Assembly: GCA_910580045.1 (NCBI GenBank)
Contig: CAJTXF010000006.1
Coordinates: forward strand, 11,371 to 75,370
Direction of reading: 5' to 3'
DNA from: an uncultured Eubacteriales bacterium
GTDB taxonomy: Bacteria; Bacillota; Clostridia; Oscillospirales; Acutalibacteraceae
DNA: 64,000 nt
The notes below the pieces were generated by a model. The model did no database searches, had not been told where the DNA came from, and saw nothing but the letters and a program-made list of their open reading frames with translations. Shown in pieces: positions 15,080 through 22,932 of the stretch. The first letter of the stretch is position 1, and each line of letters opens with the position of its first letter. Both the position numbers and the translations under genes were made by a program.

Positions 15080-17584
15080 CTATCCCATCGGCACATCCGG
15101 CGTATGGGTCTCCACGTCTGACGACGGGTCATCTGGTTCCTCCGGCGGGGGAGTCGGCTCTTCCGGCTCCGGCGTCACCGTCGGGTCAGGCGGCAGAATC
15201 GGCGTGGGACTGGGCGACGGCTCGTCTGTCGGTCCAGGAGGCGGACTGGGCTCATCTGTAGGCCCAGGCGTAGGCGATTCATCCGGGTTTATGGTTGGCT
15301 CTGCTGAGGGAGACGCGGAGGGTGACACAGAGGGCGAAGCCGAAGGAGACGCACTGGGTGATGCGGACGGCGACACCGTAGGCCCGGCAACATGGTCAGA
15401 GCCGCCGTTGCAGGTGCCAGGCGCATTGCCCGCAGCATACCAGCCCAGGGCCGTATCAAAACAGCCAGGCCCTGCCAGCTTTCCGCTGCTGCGGCAGAAG
15501 GTGAGCTGATTTACATTCTCGCTGATAACCCACTCTCTGCCCGACCAGTCATAATTATCAATCAGATGCTGCATTACCGATTTCCAGGTGCGCAGGTGCA
15601 TGCTGCCGTCTCCCAGCTCCCGTGAGTAGGTGTAGCCGTTCCAGATGCCTGCCACGCAGAAGGGCGTGGCGCCCACAAAGTACAAATCAAAATCATCGTC
15701 CGTAGTGCCGGTCTTTCCGTAAATGGTCACAGGCAAATCGGCCAGATACCCGCCAGTGGCCGAAGGGCCGTAGATAGTCCTTTGGAGGAGCTTATTCATT
15801 ACTGTGGCGTTCTCAGGGCTCATTACCTGGGTTCCGGAATCATTCCGGTTGTCCAGGATGACGTTGCCGTTGTGGTCCTTCACGTACCAGTAGGAGATGG
15901 GCCGGTGATAGACCCCGCCGTTGGCATAGATTTGATAGCCAGCGGTCATGTCCTCCACGGTCACACCCCAGCTCAGGCCGCCCAGGGCCATGGGGGACAA
16001 ATCGTTGTCTTCGGGAACCAGTGAACTAAAATGCAGAGACTGAGTCAGCCACTCATAAATGGCATTGGGGCCCACTGTGTTGGCCAGCTGCACTGCCGGA
16101 GCGTTCATTGAGGTCTCCAAAGCCTTGTCTACACACATATAGTTGCTGTAGCGGCCATTCCAGTTCTTTGGTCCGGGCTGGCCAGGTCCAAAATAGTCGG
16201 GCAAGGGCTGGTCCTTCAGTATCGCTCCATAGGTGATGGCTCCGCTGCCAATGCCCACTGCATATGGGCCGATGCCCTTCATGGAAGAACCGCACTGGCG
16301 GGTGGCGTCGCTGGCGTTGCTGTAAAGGCGCACGCCGTCCCGCTCATACCGGTCTCCAATGGTGGCCATTACCTGGCCGTTGTAAGGGTTCATCATAAAG
16401 AAGCCCACCTGGATATCTTCATCAGCAGGGAGCATGTCCGTGTTGGTAAGGAAGTAATGCTCCATATCCCGCTGCAGGTTCAAATCCATTGCGCATTGGA
16501 TGGTCAGGCCGCCGTTGTACATCATGGTGATAGCATAGTCCTCTGAGTAGCCGTAGCGCTCCATCAAATCCTCTACTACCTGGTCGAACATGTAGTCAAT
16601 ATACCAGTTCCACTTTGCCTCATCCTGGTTCTCTTCCACATCCTCTTCCTCTGTCTCTGCGCCCACAAAATCCATGGCGGCCAGCTCCTGCAGGGCGGCA
16701 TCGTGCTCGGCCTGGGTGATGGGCACCAGATGCTCGGTATCCAGCTCGCCATTTTTGGAGAGCTCCAGCATACGGTCCAGCACGATTTCCGCCTTTTCCT
16801 TGCTCTTCTCTGGGAAAAGAAGGGGGTTGAACTGGTAGGGGTTCTGAGTGATGCCCGCAATCAGGGCGCACTCGGCCAAATCGCACTCTGTGATGCTCTT
16901 GTCAAAATAGCACTTGGCAGCAGCCTCTACCCCCTGGCACATGCCGCCATAGTTGACATAGTTCAGGTAGGCCTCCAGAATCTGCTCCTTGGTGTACTTG
17001 TCCTTTTCCATATTCAGCGCGGTGAATATCTCCTTCACCTTGCGCATAATGCTCACTTGGTTCTCTTTGGTGATGTTCTTTATCAGCTGCTGGGTCATAG
17101 TAGAGCCGCCGCGCCCTGCCTGTCCAGTGAACAGATGCAGCACAGCGCCCGCGGTGTTTTTCCAGTCCACACCCTGGTGCTGATAAAAACGGTGGTCCTC
17201 AATGGCAATCTGGGCAGTCTGCATATAGGCGGGAATTTCCGCCAAGGGCATCCACACCCGGTTCTCGTTGCGGAAGATGGTCATGTATTCCACCGAGCCG
17301 CCATTGCCGTCGTCCAGATTGATGGTGCTGGAATAGTTCAGGCTGACAGCGTTAATATCCGGCGGCTCAATATTCCGGAAGCTCATAATATAAGTGGCCA
17401 CTGACAAAAACACAAGCAGGCCGGTAATTGCCATCACCCAGAACAAGGTCTTAAACGCCTTCCACACCATACCCAGCATGGTGCTGGCGGTCGCTCCGGC
17501 GGTTTTCGCGAGTTCTCCCTCTGTGCGCCCGCTGGGCACACCGGAAGGGGACGTGGTATACTTATTGATATCTTCTCTTCTCAC
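15080..17584 (-). CDS. Class A bifunctional penicillin-binding protein (834 aa)
   Basis: Makes peptidoglycan strands and crosslinks them. The order is a cytoplasmic N-terminus, one TM helix (about 44-68), a GT51 glycosyltransferase domain with catalytic Glu129 in EDHRFYQHQGVDW, and STMTQQLIKN. The transpeptidase has SxxK at Ser433-Lys436, SxN at Ser492-Asn494 and KTG at 624-626. The tail from about 730 is low-complexity: repeated SPSA units, then Pro/Glu/Asp-rich sequence, likely a wall-spanning spacer. The start is GTG with GGAGG about 9 bp upstream. It diverges from the BofC-like gene at 17679. It is PBP1A/PBP1-like; which paralogue cannot be said. Confidence 0.95.
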   Translation of the reverse strand: MRREDINKYTTSPSGVPSGRTEGELAKTAGATASTMLGMVWKAFKTLFWVMAITGLLVFLSVATYIMSFRNIEPPDINAVSLNYSSTINLDDGNGGSVEYMTIFRNENRVWMPLAEIPAYMQTAQIAIEDHRFYQHQGVDWKNTAGAVLHLFTGQAGRGGSTMTQQLIKNITKENQVSIMRKVKEIFTALNMEKDKYTKEQILEAYLNYVNYGGMCQGVEAAAKCYFDKSITECDLAECALIAGITQNPYQFNPLLFPEKSKEKAEIVLDRMLELSKNGELDTEHLVPITQAEHDAALQELAAMDFVGAETEEEDVEENQDEAKWNWYIDYMFDQVVEDLMERYGYSEDYAITMMYNGGLTIQCAMDLNLQRDMEHYFLTNTDMLPADEDIQVGFFMMNPYNGQVMATIGDRYERDGVRLYSNASDATRQCGSSMKGIGPYAVGIGSGAITYGAILKDQPLPDYFGPGQPGPKNWNGRYSNYMCVDKALETSMNAPAVQLANTVGPNAIYEWLTQSLHFSSLVPEDNDLSPMALGGLSWGVTVEDMTAGYQIYANGGVYHRPISYWYVKDHNGNVILDNRNDSGTQVMSPENATVMNKLLQRTIYGPSATGGYLADLPVTIYGKTGTTDDDFDLYFVGATPFCVAGIWNGYTYSRELGDGSMHLRTWKSVMQHLIDNYDWSGREWVISENVNQLTFCRSSGKLAGPGCFDTALGWYAAGNAPGTCNGGSDHVAGPTVSPSASPSASPSASPSVSPSASPSAEPTINPDESPTPGPTDEPSPPPGPTDEPSPSPTPILPPDPTVTPEPEEPTPPPEEPDDPSSDVETHTPDVPMG

Positions 17585-17678
17585 TGGCAGTATCCTCCGT
17601 ATGATTCAGATTGGATTGTTTTGGCAGGAGTGGAATATTTTGCTGAAAACAGGGCAGGCTAAAGTCCGAGGTGGTTTT

Positions 17679-18089
17679 ATGACACACAAACAGTACAAGA
17701 CCTACACGCTCTGGCTGCTTATCATTACCATCACAGCTCTGGTCGTCACAGCAGCCATGCTCTCACTGAAACGCGCCGCAGCGGCTCAGCCTGCCGCAGC
17801 CCCGCCGGCTGCACCGGCCCCGGAAGAACCTGGTATTGCTTATTATACCCCAAACCCGGCCTCAAGTCAAGAAAACAGCGAAACCGTTGAAAACAGCGGC
17901 CAGCCGGAATATCTTGTCACCCTCTATCAGGGCAGGCTGGGGGTGTTCAAGGAGGGCCACACCAGCCCGGTGCTGACCCAGGATACCCCGGTTTATCTGC
18001 TGCCTGAGGAGGACATTGAGCTACTGAAAAAGGGCCTGCCCGCCAAGGATTTGAACGAGGCCCGGAAGATTCTGGAGGACTACGACTAA
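17679..18089 (+). CDS. BofC-like C-terminal domain protein, membrane-anchored (136 aa)
   Basis: An N-terminal TM segment or uncleaved signal (about 9-28) is followed by an Ala/Pro-rich linker and a domain reading YLVTLYQGRLGVFKEG, then VYLLPEEDIELLKKGL and ARKILEDYD. This matches the BofC C-terminal fold family. In Bacillus, BofC restrains intercompartmental signalling during sporulation; orthologous function here is inferred. The ATG at 17679 has a GAGGTGG site (17669-17675). An upstream in-frame extension overlaps the divergent PBP gene and is unlikely. It diverges from the class A PBP and ends at a strong terminator. Confidence 0.72.
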   Translation: MTHKQYKTYTLWLLIITITALVVTAAMLSLKRAAAAQPAAAPPAAPAPEEPGIAYYTPNPASSQENSETVENSGQPEYLVTLYQGRLGVFKEGHTSPVLTQDTPVYLLPEEDIELLKKGLPAKDLNEARKILEDYD

Positions 18090-18115
18090 AATCGCTCCTG
18101 CACTTTACAGCAAAA

Positions 18116-18148
18116 GGAACGCTCTGCCGGTGTCCGGCAGAGCGTTCC
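18116..18148. terminator. Strong bidirectional terminator
   Basis: GGAACGCTCTGCCGG pairs perfectly over 15 bp with CCGGCAGAGCGTTCC around a TGT loop. It lies between the convergent BofC-like and SASP genes and serves both. Confidence 0.85.
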
Positions 18149-18165
18149 TTGCTGAAAGGCCTTGC

Positions 18166-18357
18166 TTACTTCATGCCCTTCTCGTAGCTCTCAATCATCT
18201 TCTTGACCATCTGGCCACCCACAGAACCAGCCTGCCGGGCAGTGATGTCGCCGTTGTAACCCTGCTTCAGGTTGACGCCCACCTCAGAGGCAGACTCCAT
18301 CTTGAAACGCTCCATAGCTTCCTTGGCCTCGGGGACCATAACAGAATTGTTCTTCAT
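18166..18357 (-). CDS. Small acid-soluble spore protein, alpha/beta type (63 aa)
   Basis: DNA-binding protein that coats and protects the chromosome in dormant spores. It has the family features: SVMVPEAKEAMERFKME, the germination-protease site region SEVGV with its Glu, and NGDITARQAGSVGGQMVKKMIE. At 63 residues it is typical. The ATG at 18357 follows AAGGAG with about 9 bp spacing; the longer reading begins at TTG and runs through the ribosome site. Expected to be made in the forespore under sigma-G. A decayed repeat lies upstream. Confidence 0.95.
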   Translation of the reverse strand: MKNNSVMVPEAKEAMERFKMESASEVGVNLKQGYNGDITARQAGSVGGQMVKKMIESYEKGMK

Positions 18358-18467
18358 TGTCTTCGTCTCCTTCAAAAAAGTTTTTTCGCGTTTGCATTAC
18401 CTATTGTAACACCGGGGCCATGGTTTATGATTGTCAATTTTTGTATGGCTTCTTTCACGGCATCCTA

Positions 18468-18615
18468 AGGGTGTGTTTACATAAGCGTCTATAAAAGTCT
18501 TTCCCATAGACTTCAGCCACGTTCTGTGTTAAAAAATCTTGAAGCGGCCAAGTGTATCCGCGATTTTCGCCTGAAAGCTGCCTGAAATCAGCGCCCAAAT
18601 CTCTGCTTATAGGAG
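18468..18615 (+). repeat. Decayed copy of the 58-kb MITE-like element
   Basis: The left end AGGGTGTGTTTACATAAGCG matches the left end of the element at 58048. Internal stretches (TCTTGAAG, then CGATTTTCGCCT) are colinear with it. The right end is degraded to GCTTATAGG. It fills most of the space between the SASP gene and the fusion flavoprotein gene; the rest is a terminator and no gene. Confidence 0.65.
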
Positions 18616-18616
18616 C

Positions 18617-18645
18617 AAAGCCGCCCCGTTTGCCGGGACGGCTTT
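18617..18645 (-). terminator. Terminator of the PerR-headed gene run
   Basis: AAAGCCGCCCCG pairs with CGGGACGGCTTT, with one mismatch, about 30 bp after the stop of the fusion flavoprotein gene. The T-tract is better on the plus strand, so assignment to the minus-strand gene is tentative. Confidence 0.5.
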
Positions 18646-18674
18646 TGCCTGGTCTGCGCTCAATTTATACACAA

Positions 18675-21257
18675 TCAGCAGGTAGCTCCGCCTTTCATGT
18701 GCTTCTGGGCGCTCAGGTTTTCCTGTTTGCGGGCCAGAAGTCCATCAGAGAGCAGCTGCTCCTGGACATTTTCAAAGCCCAAGCGGGCAATGGTATCCGC
18801 AAAGCGCTCGCCGGTGATGCCCTGCTCACGGAACAGCAGAATGGCCTTTTCAATCACATTCAAGACTTCTTCCTTATCAGTGAAGACCTTGTCAAGGCAG
18901 CGGCCATGCGCGGTCCGCTTGCCCCAGCGCCCGCCAATATACACCCTATAGCCAGGCGCGAAATTCTCTGCCGCCTTAAAGGGGCACTTGCCTACGCAGC
19001 GGCCGCAGTGGTTGCAGGCTGTATCGTCAATGATTAGCTTGCTGTCCTTGACCACAGGCACCTGAATGGGACAGGCCTTCTCCACCTGACAGACCTTGCA
19101 GCCCCGGCATTTTTCCAAATCAATCTCCGGGACCTTTTGACCAATCACGCCCAAATCATTCAAGTCAGGCTTCACACAGTTATTTGGGCAGCCGCCAACC
19201 GCAATCTTAAACTTATGGGGCAGTTTGACCCCAGCATAGCCGTGGAAGAACCGCTCATGAATCTCCTCGCTCAGGGCAAAGGTGTCAATCAGGCCGTACT
19301 GGCAGGTAGTCCCTTTGCAGGAAACCACAGGCCGCACCTTGCTGCCTGTCCCTCCGGTCTCAAGCCCGGCAGCCTGCAGGTCTTCCCGCAGGGCGTCAAT
19401 ATTATCAAAGGGCACGTGCTGGATTTCCAGGGTCAGCCGGGAGGTCATGGCCACCTCACCGCTGCCGTATTTCTCCGCCGCCTCAGTGATGGCCCGCATT
19501 TCATCCGCTGTGATTTTGCCGTTGCGGGTGATAACCCGTCCGTTGAAGCAGTCCGGCGTCCGCTTATCCCACAGGAAGCCCAGGGCCTTCACCCTCGCGA
19601 CCTCTTCGGGAGGCACAGCAGCCCCAGCGGACTTGACTTTCACATCATTAAAGGCAGTCGCGCCCTCCAGCACCAGCGTATTGGTATAGCCCAGCGCCTT
19701 CAGCCTGTTCTGCACAAAATAGGCACGCTTCCCCCTGGCGCAGACCAGCAGCAGCTTCTCGTCCTTTCCAATGCCCTCAATGGCTCCATTGACACTGGCT
19801 AAATCCACAAACCTTGCCCCGCGAATGGAGGGCTGGGGATTCACATCCAGCACGGTATATCCCTCAGCTTCCCCTGCCGCATACTGGGCAGGGGTCATGC
19901 TGTTCAGAATGCCGTCCAGCTTATTCTCCAGCACATAGACCGCCTGGACAAAGGGGTGAATGGCTGTGGAGAAGGGCGGGGCGTAGCTCAAATCCAGGTT
20001 CTCATAGTCCTCCAGCTTTGCGCCCATGGAGATGCCCAGTACGCCCAAATCAACAATCTTATCCACCGCGCCAGGGCCCAGCACCTGAACCCCCAGCAGC
20101 TGATTGGTGGCTCTGTCTCCAATCAGCTTGATAACAAAGTAAGCGGAATCAGGATAGTAATGGGCCTTATCATCCGTGACCATCAGCACAGTTTCCACGT
20201 CAAAGCCCTTCTCCCTGGCAGCTTTCTCCGTCAGGCCGGTTTTGCCCACATTAAGGCCGGGCAGCTTGCAGACAGCAGTACCCAGCACCCCGGCAAAGGT
20301 ATTCTCCCTCCCTGCCAGCACTTGGGCCAGGGTACGGCCCTCCAAGTTGGCAGAGGAGCCCATAGGCGACCACTGGGGTTCGCCGGTCAGCCGGTTTTTT
20401 ACCAGGGCGCAGTCACCGGCAGCATAGATGTCAGGAACGCTGGTGCGCATTTTCTCGTCTACCACCACAGCGCCTCTTTCCATTTGAATGCCGGTACCCT
20501 CTAAAAACCCTGTATTAGGCCGCACGCCCACAGAGAACACTATCATGCCGCAGGGCAGGTTTCCGCTGCTGGTCCGCACAGACTCTACTCTGCCCTCTCC
20601 CAGAACAGCCTCTGCTTTGGCTCCTGTGAGTACCCGCACACCAGCGGACTGCAGATGCTTTTTCACATACCCGGCCATCTCCGAATCCAATACACCGGGC
20701 ATCAGCTGCGGGGTGAACTCCACCACTGTGGGGGAGACGCCCTTTGCCAGCAGGTTTTCCGCCATTTCCAGGCCGATAAACCCACCGCCTACAACAACTG
20801 CTTTCTTCACTCCGTTCTGCTCAATATAGTCCCGCATAGAGACTGCGTCCTCTGGGGTGCGCACTTGGAATACCCCAGGCAGGCCGGTACCCTCCATCTC
20901 AGGCATCACTGGAGCAGCGCCTGTGGCAATCACCAGCGCGTCATACTCATATACCTCCATCACCCCGGTGGACAGGTTCTTGGCCTCCACCCGCTTTCCG
21001 GCGGTGTCCACCTTTACCGCCTCCCGGCCTGTGAACACCTCTACCCCGGTCAGGCCTTGGAACTTCTGGGGTGTGTTGACAATGAGCTCTGCCCGGTCCT
21101 CAATGGCTCCTCCCACGTAATAGGGCAATCCACAGCCCGCATAGGAAATATCCGCGCTTTTGGACAAAAGTGTCACCTGTGCCGAGCGGTCCTCCCGCTT
21201 GAACTTGGCGGCAGCCTTGGTACCAGCGGCAACACCGCCGATAATGAGCAATCTCAT
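18675..21257 (-). CDS. Fusion: CoA-disulfide-reductase-like flavoprotein + rhodanese + siroheme reductase-like + ferredoxin (860 aa)
   Basis: Predicted cytoplasmic multi-domain sulfur redox enzyme. Residues 1-450 form a FAD/NAD(P)H disulfide reductase (LLIIGGVAAGTKAA; CoADR/Npsr-type Cys42 in YAGCGLPYYVGG; NAD loop VVVGGGFIGLEMAE; FAD motif YAAGDC). Residues about 460-545 form a rhodanese with Cys506 in VCARGKRAY. Residues about 555-700 resemble a nitrite/sulfite reductase half with cluster cysteines 647, 652, 690 and 694. A 2x[4Fe-4S] ferredoxin follows, with cysteines at 717/720/723/729 and 748/751/754/758. The first Cys pair is spaced x4 rather than the usual x5. The start was set at MRLLIIGG; an upstream extension in frame is implausible. 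It is last in the PerR-headed run. Persulfide/polysulfide or sulfite reduction is inferred. Confidence 0.88.
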   Translation of the reverse strand: MRLLIIGGVAAGTKAAAKFKREDRSAQVTLLSKSADISYAGCGLPYYVGGAIEDRAELIVNTPQKFQGLTGVEVFTGREAVKVDTAGKRVEAKNLSTGVMEVYEYDALVIATGAAPVMPEMEGTGLPGVFQVRTPEDAVSMRDYIEQNGVKKAVVVGGGFIGLEMAENLLAKGVSPTVVEFTPQLMPGVLDSEMAGYVKKHLQSAGVRVLTGAKAEAVLGEGRVESVRTSSGNLPCGMIVFSVGVRPNTGFLEGTGIQMERGAVVVDEKMRTSVPDIYAAGDCALVKNRLTGEPQWSPMGSSANLEGRTLAQVLAGRENTFAGVLGTAVCKLPGLNVGKTGLTEKAAREKGFDVETVLMVTDDKAHYYPDSAYFVIKLIGDRATNQLLGVQVLGPGAVDKIVDLGVLGISMGAKLEDYENLDLSYAPPFSTAIHPFVQAVYVLENKLDGILNSMTPAQYAAGEAEGYTVLDVNPQPSIRGARFVDLASVNGAIEGIGKDEKLLLVCARGKRAYFVQNRLKALGYTNTLVLEGATAFNDVKVKSAGAAVPPEEVARVKALGFLWDKRTPDCFNGRVITRNGKITADEMRAITEAAEKYGSGEVAMTSRLTLEIQHVPFDNIDALREDLQAAGLETGGTGSKVRPVVSCKGTTCQYGLIDTFALSEEIHERFFHGYAGVKLPHKFKIAVGGCPNNCVKPDLNDLGVIGQKVPEIDLEKCRGCKVCQVEKACPIQVPVVKDSKLIIDDTACNHCGRCVGKCPFKAAENFAPGYRVYIGGRWGKRTAHGRCLDKVFTDKEEVLNVIEKAILLFREQGITGERFADTIARLGFENVQEQLLSDGLLARKQENLSAQKHMKGGATC

Positions 21258-21407
21258 GCTATATTCATTCCTTTCGTCTCCCCAAACCCCTAGGGGTTTG
21301 GGGAGAAAGTCTGCAAAATAATTATATGGTATAGTATAACGATTGTCAAGTGAAACATACCCTGCACAGCGCATATCCTAACCTGCTGCTGAGCTGTTGG
21401 CAGAAAA

Positions 21408-21433
21408 GGGCCGGGAGCACCTGCTCCCGGCCC
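21408..21433 (-). terminator. Terminator after rubredoxin
   Basis: GGGCCGGGAGC pairs perfectly with GCTCCCGGCCC around a 4-nt loop. On the minus strand it is followed by TTTTCTG, 13 bp after the rubredoxin stop. It should separate or attenuate transcription into the fusion gene at 21257. Confidence 0.8.
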
Positions 21434-21446
21434 TTTGACTGGCTGA

Positions 21447-21602
21447 TTACTCTTTCTCGAAAGAATCTTTCCCCAGTCCGCACACAGGGCAGACCCAATC
21501 TTCCGGGACCTGCTCCCAAGGGGTGCCGGGCGCAACGCCGTTGTCCGGGTCGCCGGCAGCGGGGTCGTACACATAGCCGCAGGGGCAAACATACTTATCC
21601 AT
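21447..21602 (-). CDS. Rubredoxin with unusual CxCG first motif (51 aa)
   Basis: Small mononuclear-iron electron carrier, expected to donate electrons to rubrerythrin. Its sequence has [11 protein letters not shown], then [11 protein letters not shown] and [13 protein letters not shown]. The second metal motif is the usual CxxC (Cys38 and Cys41). The first is Cys6-Pro-Cys8, one residue shorter than the usual CxxC. Length and all other hallmarks (Tyr, GDPDNG, Trp) fit rubredoxin. The ATG at 21602 lies 21 bp after the stop of the upstream 72-aa gene. It is part of the rubrerythrin block. Confidence 0.9.
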   Translation of the reverse strand: MDKYVCPCGYVYDPAAGDPDNGVAPGTPWEQVPEDWVCPVCGLGKDSFEKE

Positions 21603-21623
21603 ACTGACAGCCTCGCTTTCTTC

Positions 21624-21842
21624 TTATTTCTTTCCAAACAGCCCGCCGATAAAGCCGCCTGCCTTGTCCAGGCTGAGCTTTGCCTTGATGCCTTCGGCAA
21701 GCTGCTTGAGCTGTTCTTCCGGTAAATCAATCCCAATCAGCTTTTCCAGCGTGGCGATGGGCTCCTGGAGGAATCCCTCCTGCAGCGCCTTATCGCGTTT
21801 GATTTTCTCTACCAGTTCTTCAATCTTTGCCTTGATATCCAT
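21624..21842 (-). CDS. Conserved small protein of the rubrerythrin block (72 aa)
   Basis: Function not recognised. It starts MDIKAKIEELVEKIKRDKAL, a charged helix, continues with EPIATLEKLIGIDLPEEQLKQL and ends DKAGGFIGGLFGKK. The pattern 'helix - P - LEKLIGIDLP - helix' followed by a Gly-rich tail resembles small clostridial proteins I remember only as hypothetical. It also vaguely recalls Nif11-type leader peptides, although no RiPP maturase or peptidase is nearby. It is tightly placed between rubrerythrin (15 bp) and rubredoxin (21 bp), so it is almost certainly cotranscribed and may have a role in redox stress. Confidence 0.75.
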   Translation of the reverse strand: MDIKAKIEELVEKIKRDKALQEGFLQEPIATLEKLIGIDLPEEQLKQLAEGIKAKLSLDKAGGFIGGLFGKK

Positions 21843-21857
21843 AAAGAGCCGTCCGAC

Positions 21858-22400
21858 TTACTTAAAATAGCGCTCCAGCAGCCCCTTGAACGCCTTGCCG
21901 TGGCGGGCCTCGTCCCGGGCCATCTCATGGACAGTGTCATGGATGGCATCCAGGCCCTGCTCCTTAGCCAGCTTGGCCAGCTTGGTCTTGCCGTCAGTGG
22001 CGCCGTTCTCTGCATCTACCCGCATCTGCAGGTTCTTCTTGGTGCTGTCGGTCACCACCTCGCCCAGCAGCTCGGCAAACTTGGCAGCATGCTCAGCCTC
22101 TTCATAAGCGGCCTTCTCCCAGTACATGCCGATTTCAGGATAGCCCTCGCGATGGGCAACCCTGGCCATGGCCAGGTACATGCCGACCTCTGTGCACTCG
22201 CCCTGGAAATTGGCACGCAGGCCCTCCAGAATCTCCTCGCTGACACCCTTGGCTACGCCCACAACATGCTCAGCAGCCCAGGCCATATCAGCAGCCTGCT
22301 CAATGAACTTCTCACCGGGCACGCCGCACTGGGGGCACTTCTCAGGGGGGGTATCTCCCTCGTGAACATAACCGCAAACAGGGCAAACAAATTTTTTCAT
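21858..22400 (-). CDS. Reverse rubrerythrin: N-terminal rubredoxin-like + ferritin-like di-iron (180 aa)
   Basis: Reduces hydrogen peroxide to water in anaerobes. It starts [16 protein letters not shown] with a short rubredoxin-like iron site (CPVC then CPQC, residues 6-30), followed by a four-helix ferritin-like domain. Di-iron ligands are visible as [21 protein letters not shown] and [11 protein letters not shown]. The domain order is the reverse of classical rubrerythrin, as in clostridial revRbr. The ATG at 22400 is chosen because GGAGG touches an ATG three codons earlier. It is followed by the 72-aa gene and rubredoxin and is likely PerR-regulated. Confidence 0.95.
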   Translation of the reverse strand: MKKFVCPVCGYVHEGDTPPEKCPQCGVPGEKFIEQAADMAWAAEHVVGVAKGVSEEILEGLRANFQGECTEVGMYLAMARVAHREGYPEIGMYWEKAAYEEAEHAAKFAELLGEVVTDSTKKNLQMRVDAENGATDGKTKLAKLAKEQGLDAIHDTVHEMARDEARHGKAFKGLLERYFK

Positions 22401-22455
22401 AAGAATCATTCCTCCGTTTAATGAATTTATTCAAAGCGCAAACCGCGCGTTTTGA

Positions 22456-22932
22456 CTATAATTTCCGCACAGCCACAATTTCTTCCCCGCACATCTGGCC
22501 GTTCTCAGCAAAGCCGAACTTCTTGTACAGGGATTTCGCAGCCTCATTTTCCGGCTCATAGCTGAGCCAGCAATACTCCGCCGGACCCAGAGGCCTGGTT
22601 TGAAGATAGTCCAAGCAAGCCTGCAGGGCCTTTTTTCCCAAACCACGGCCCTGGTGCTTTTGCTCAATCATAAACCGCCAAAGGCAGTAATTTCCTGCCG
22701 CGATTTGGGGCTCGTCCGAATCGTCCAGGGTGCCATAGCCGAACATCACAAAGCCCACAGGCTCCTCTCCTTCATAAATGCCGAAGGGCTGGGCACAGCC
22801 GCCATTGCTCAAGGCAATATAGGCGTCTACAAGGCTATACTCATTGCTGGCCACAAACTCTTTCTGCTCCTCTCGGACGGTCAGAGCCAAAACTTCATCC
22901 ACATTGCTATAGGTCAGCTTTCTCAATTCCAC
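22456..22932 (-). CDS. GNAT acetyltransferase, spermidine/diamine acetyltransferase-like (158 aa)
   Basis: Predicted cytoplasmic N-acetyltransferase using acetyl-CoA. The acetyl-CoA loop is QKHQGRGLGKKAL, preceded by NYCLWRFMIE, and the C-terminus has EAAKSLYKKFGFAE. The overall text resembles BltD/SpeG-type polyamine acetyltransferases, but the substrate is uncertain. Its start overlaps the end of the upstream kinase-like gene by 26 bp, implying cotranslation. A gap of 55 bp separates it from rubrerythrin. Confidence 0.85.
   Translation of the reverse strand: MELRKLTYSNVDEVLALTVREEQKEFVASNEYSLVDAYIALSNGGCAQPFGIYEGEEPVGFVMFGYGTLDDSDEPQIAAGNYCLWRFMIEQKHQGRGLGKKALQACLDYLQTRPLGPAEYCWLSYEPENEAAKSLYKKFGFAENGQMCGEEIVAVRKL

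Noticed and set aside
15290..15380. Short tandem repeats resembling a CRISPR or satellite
   Set aside because: They are in-frame SPSA codons in the tail of the PBP, with no spacers of CRISPR type.
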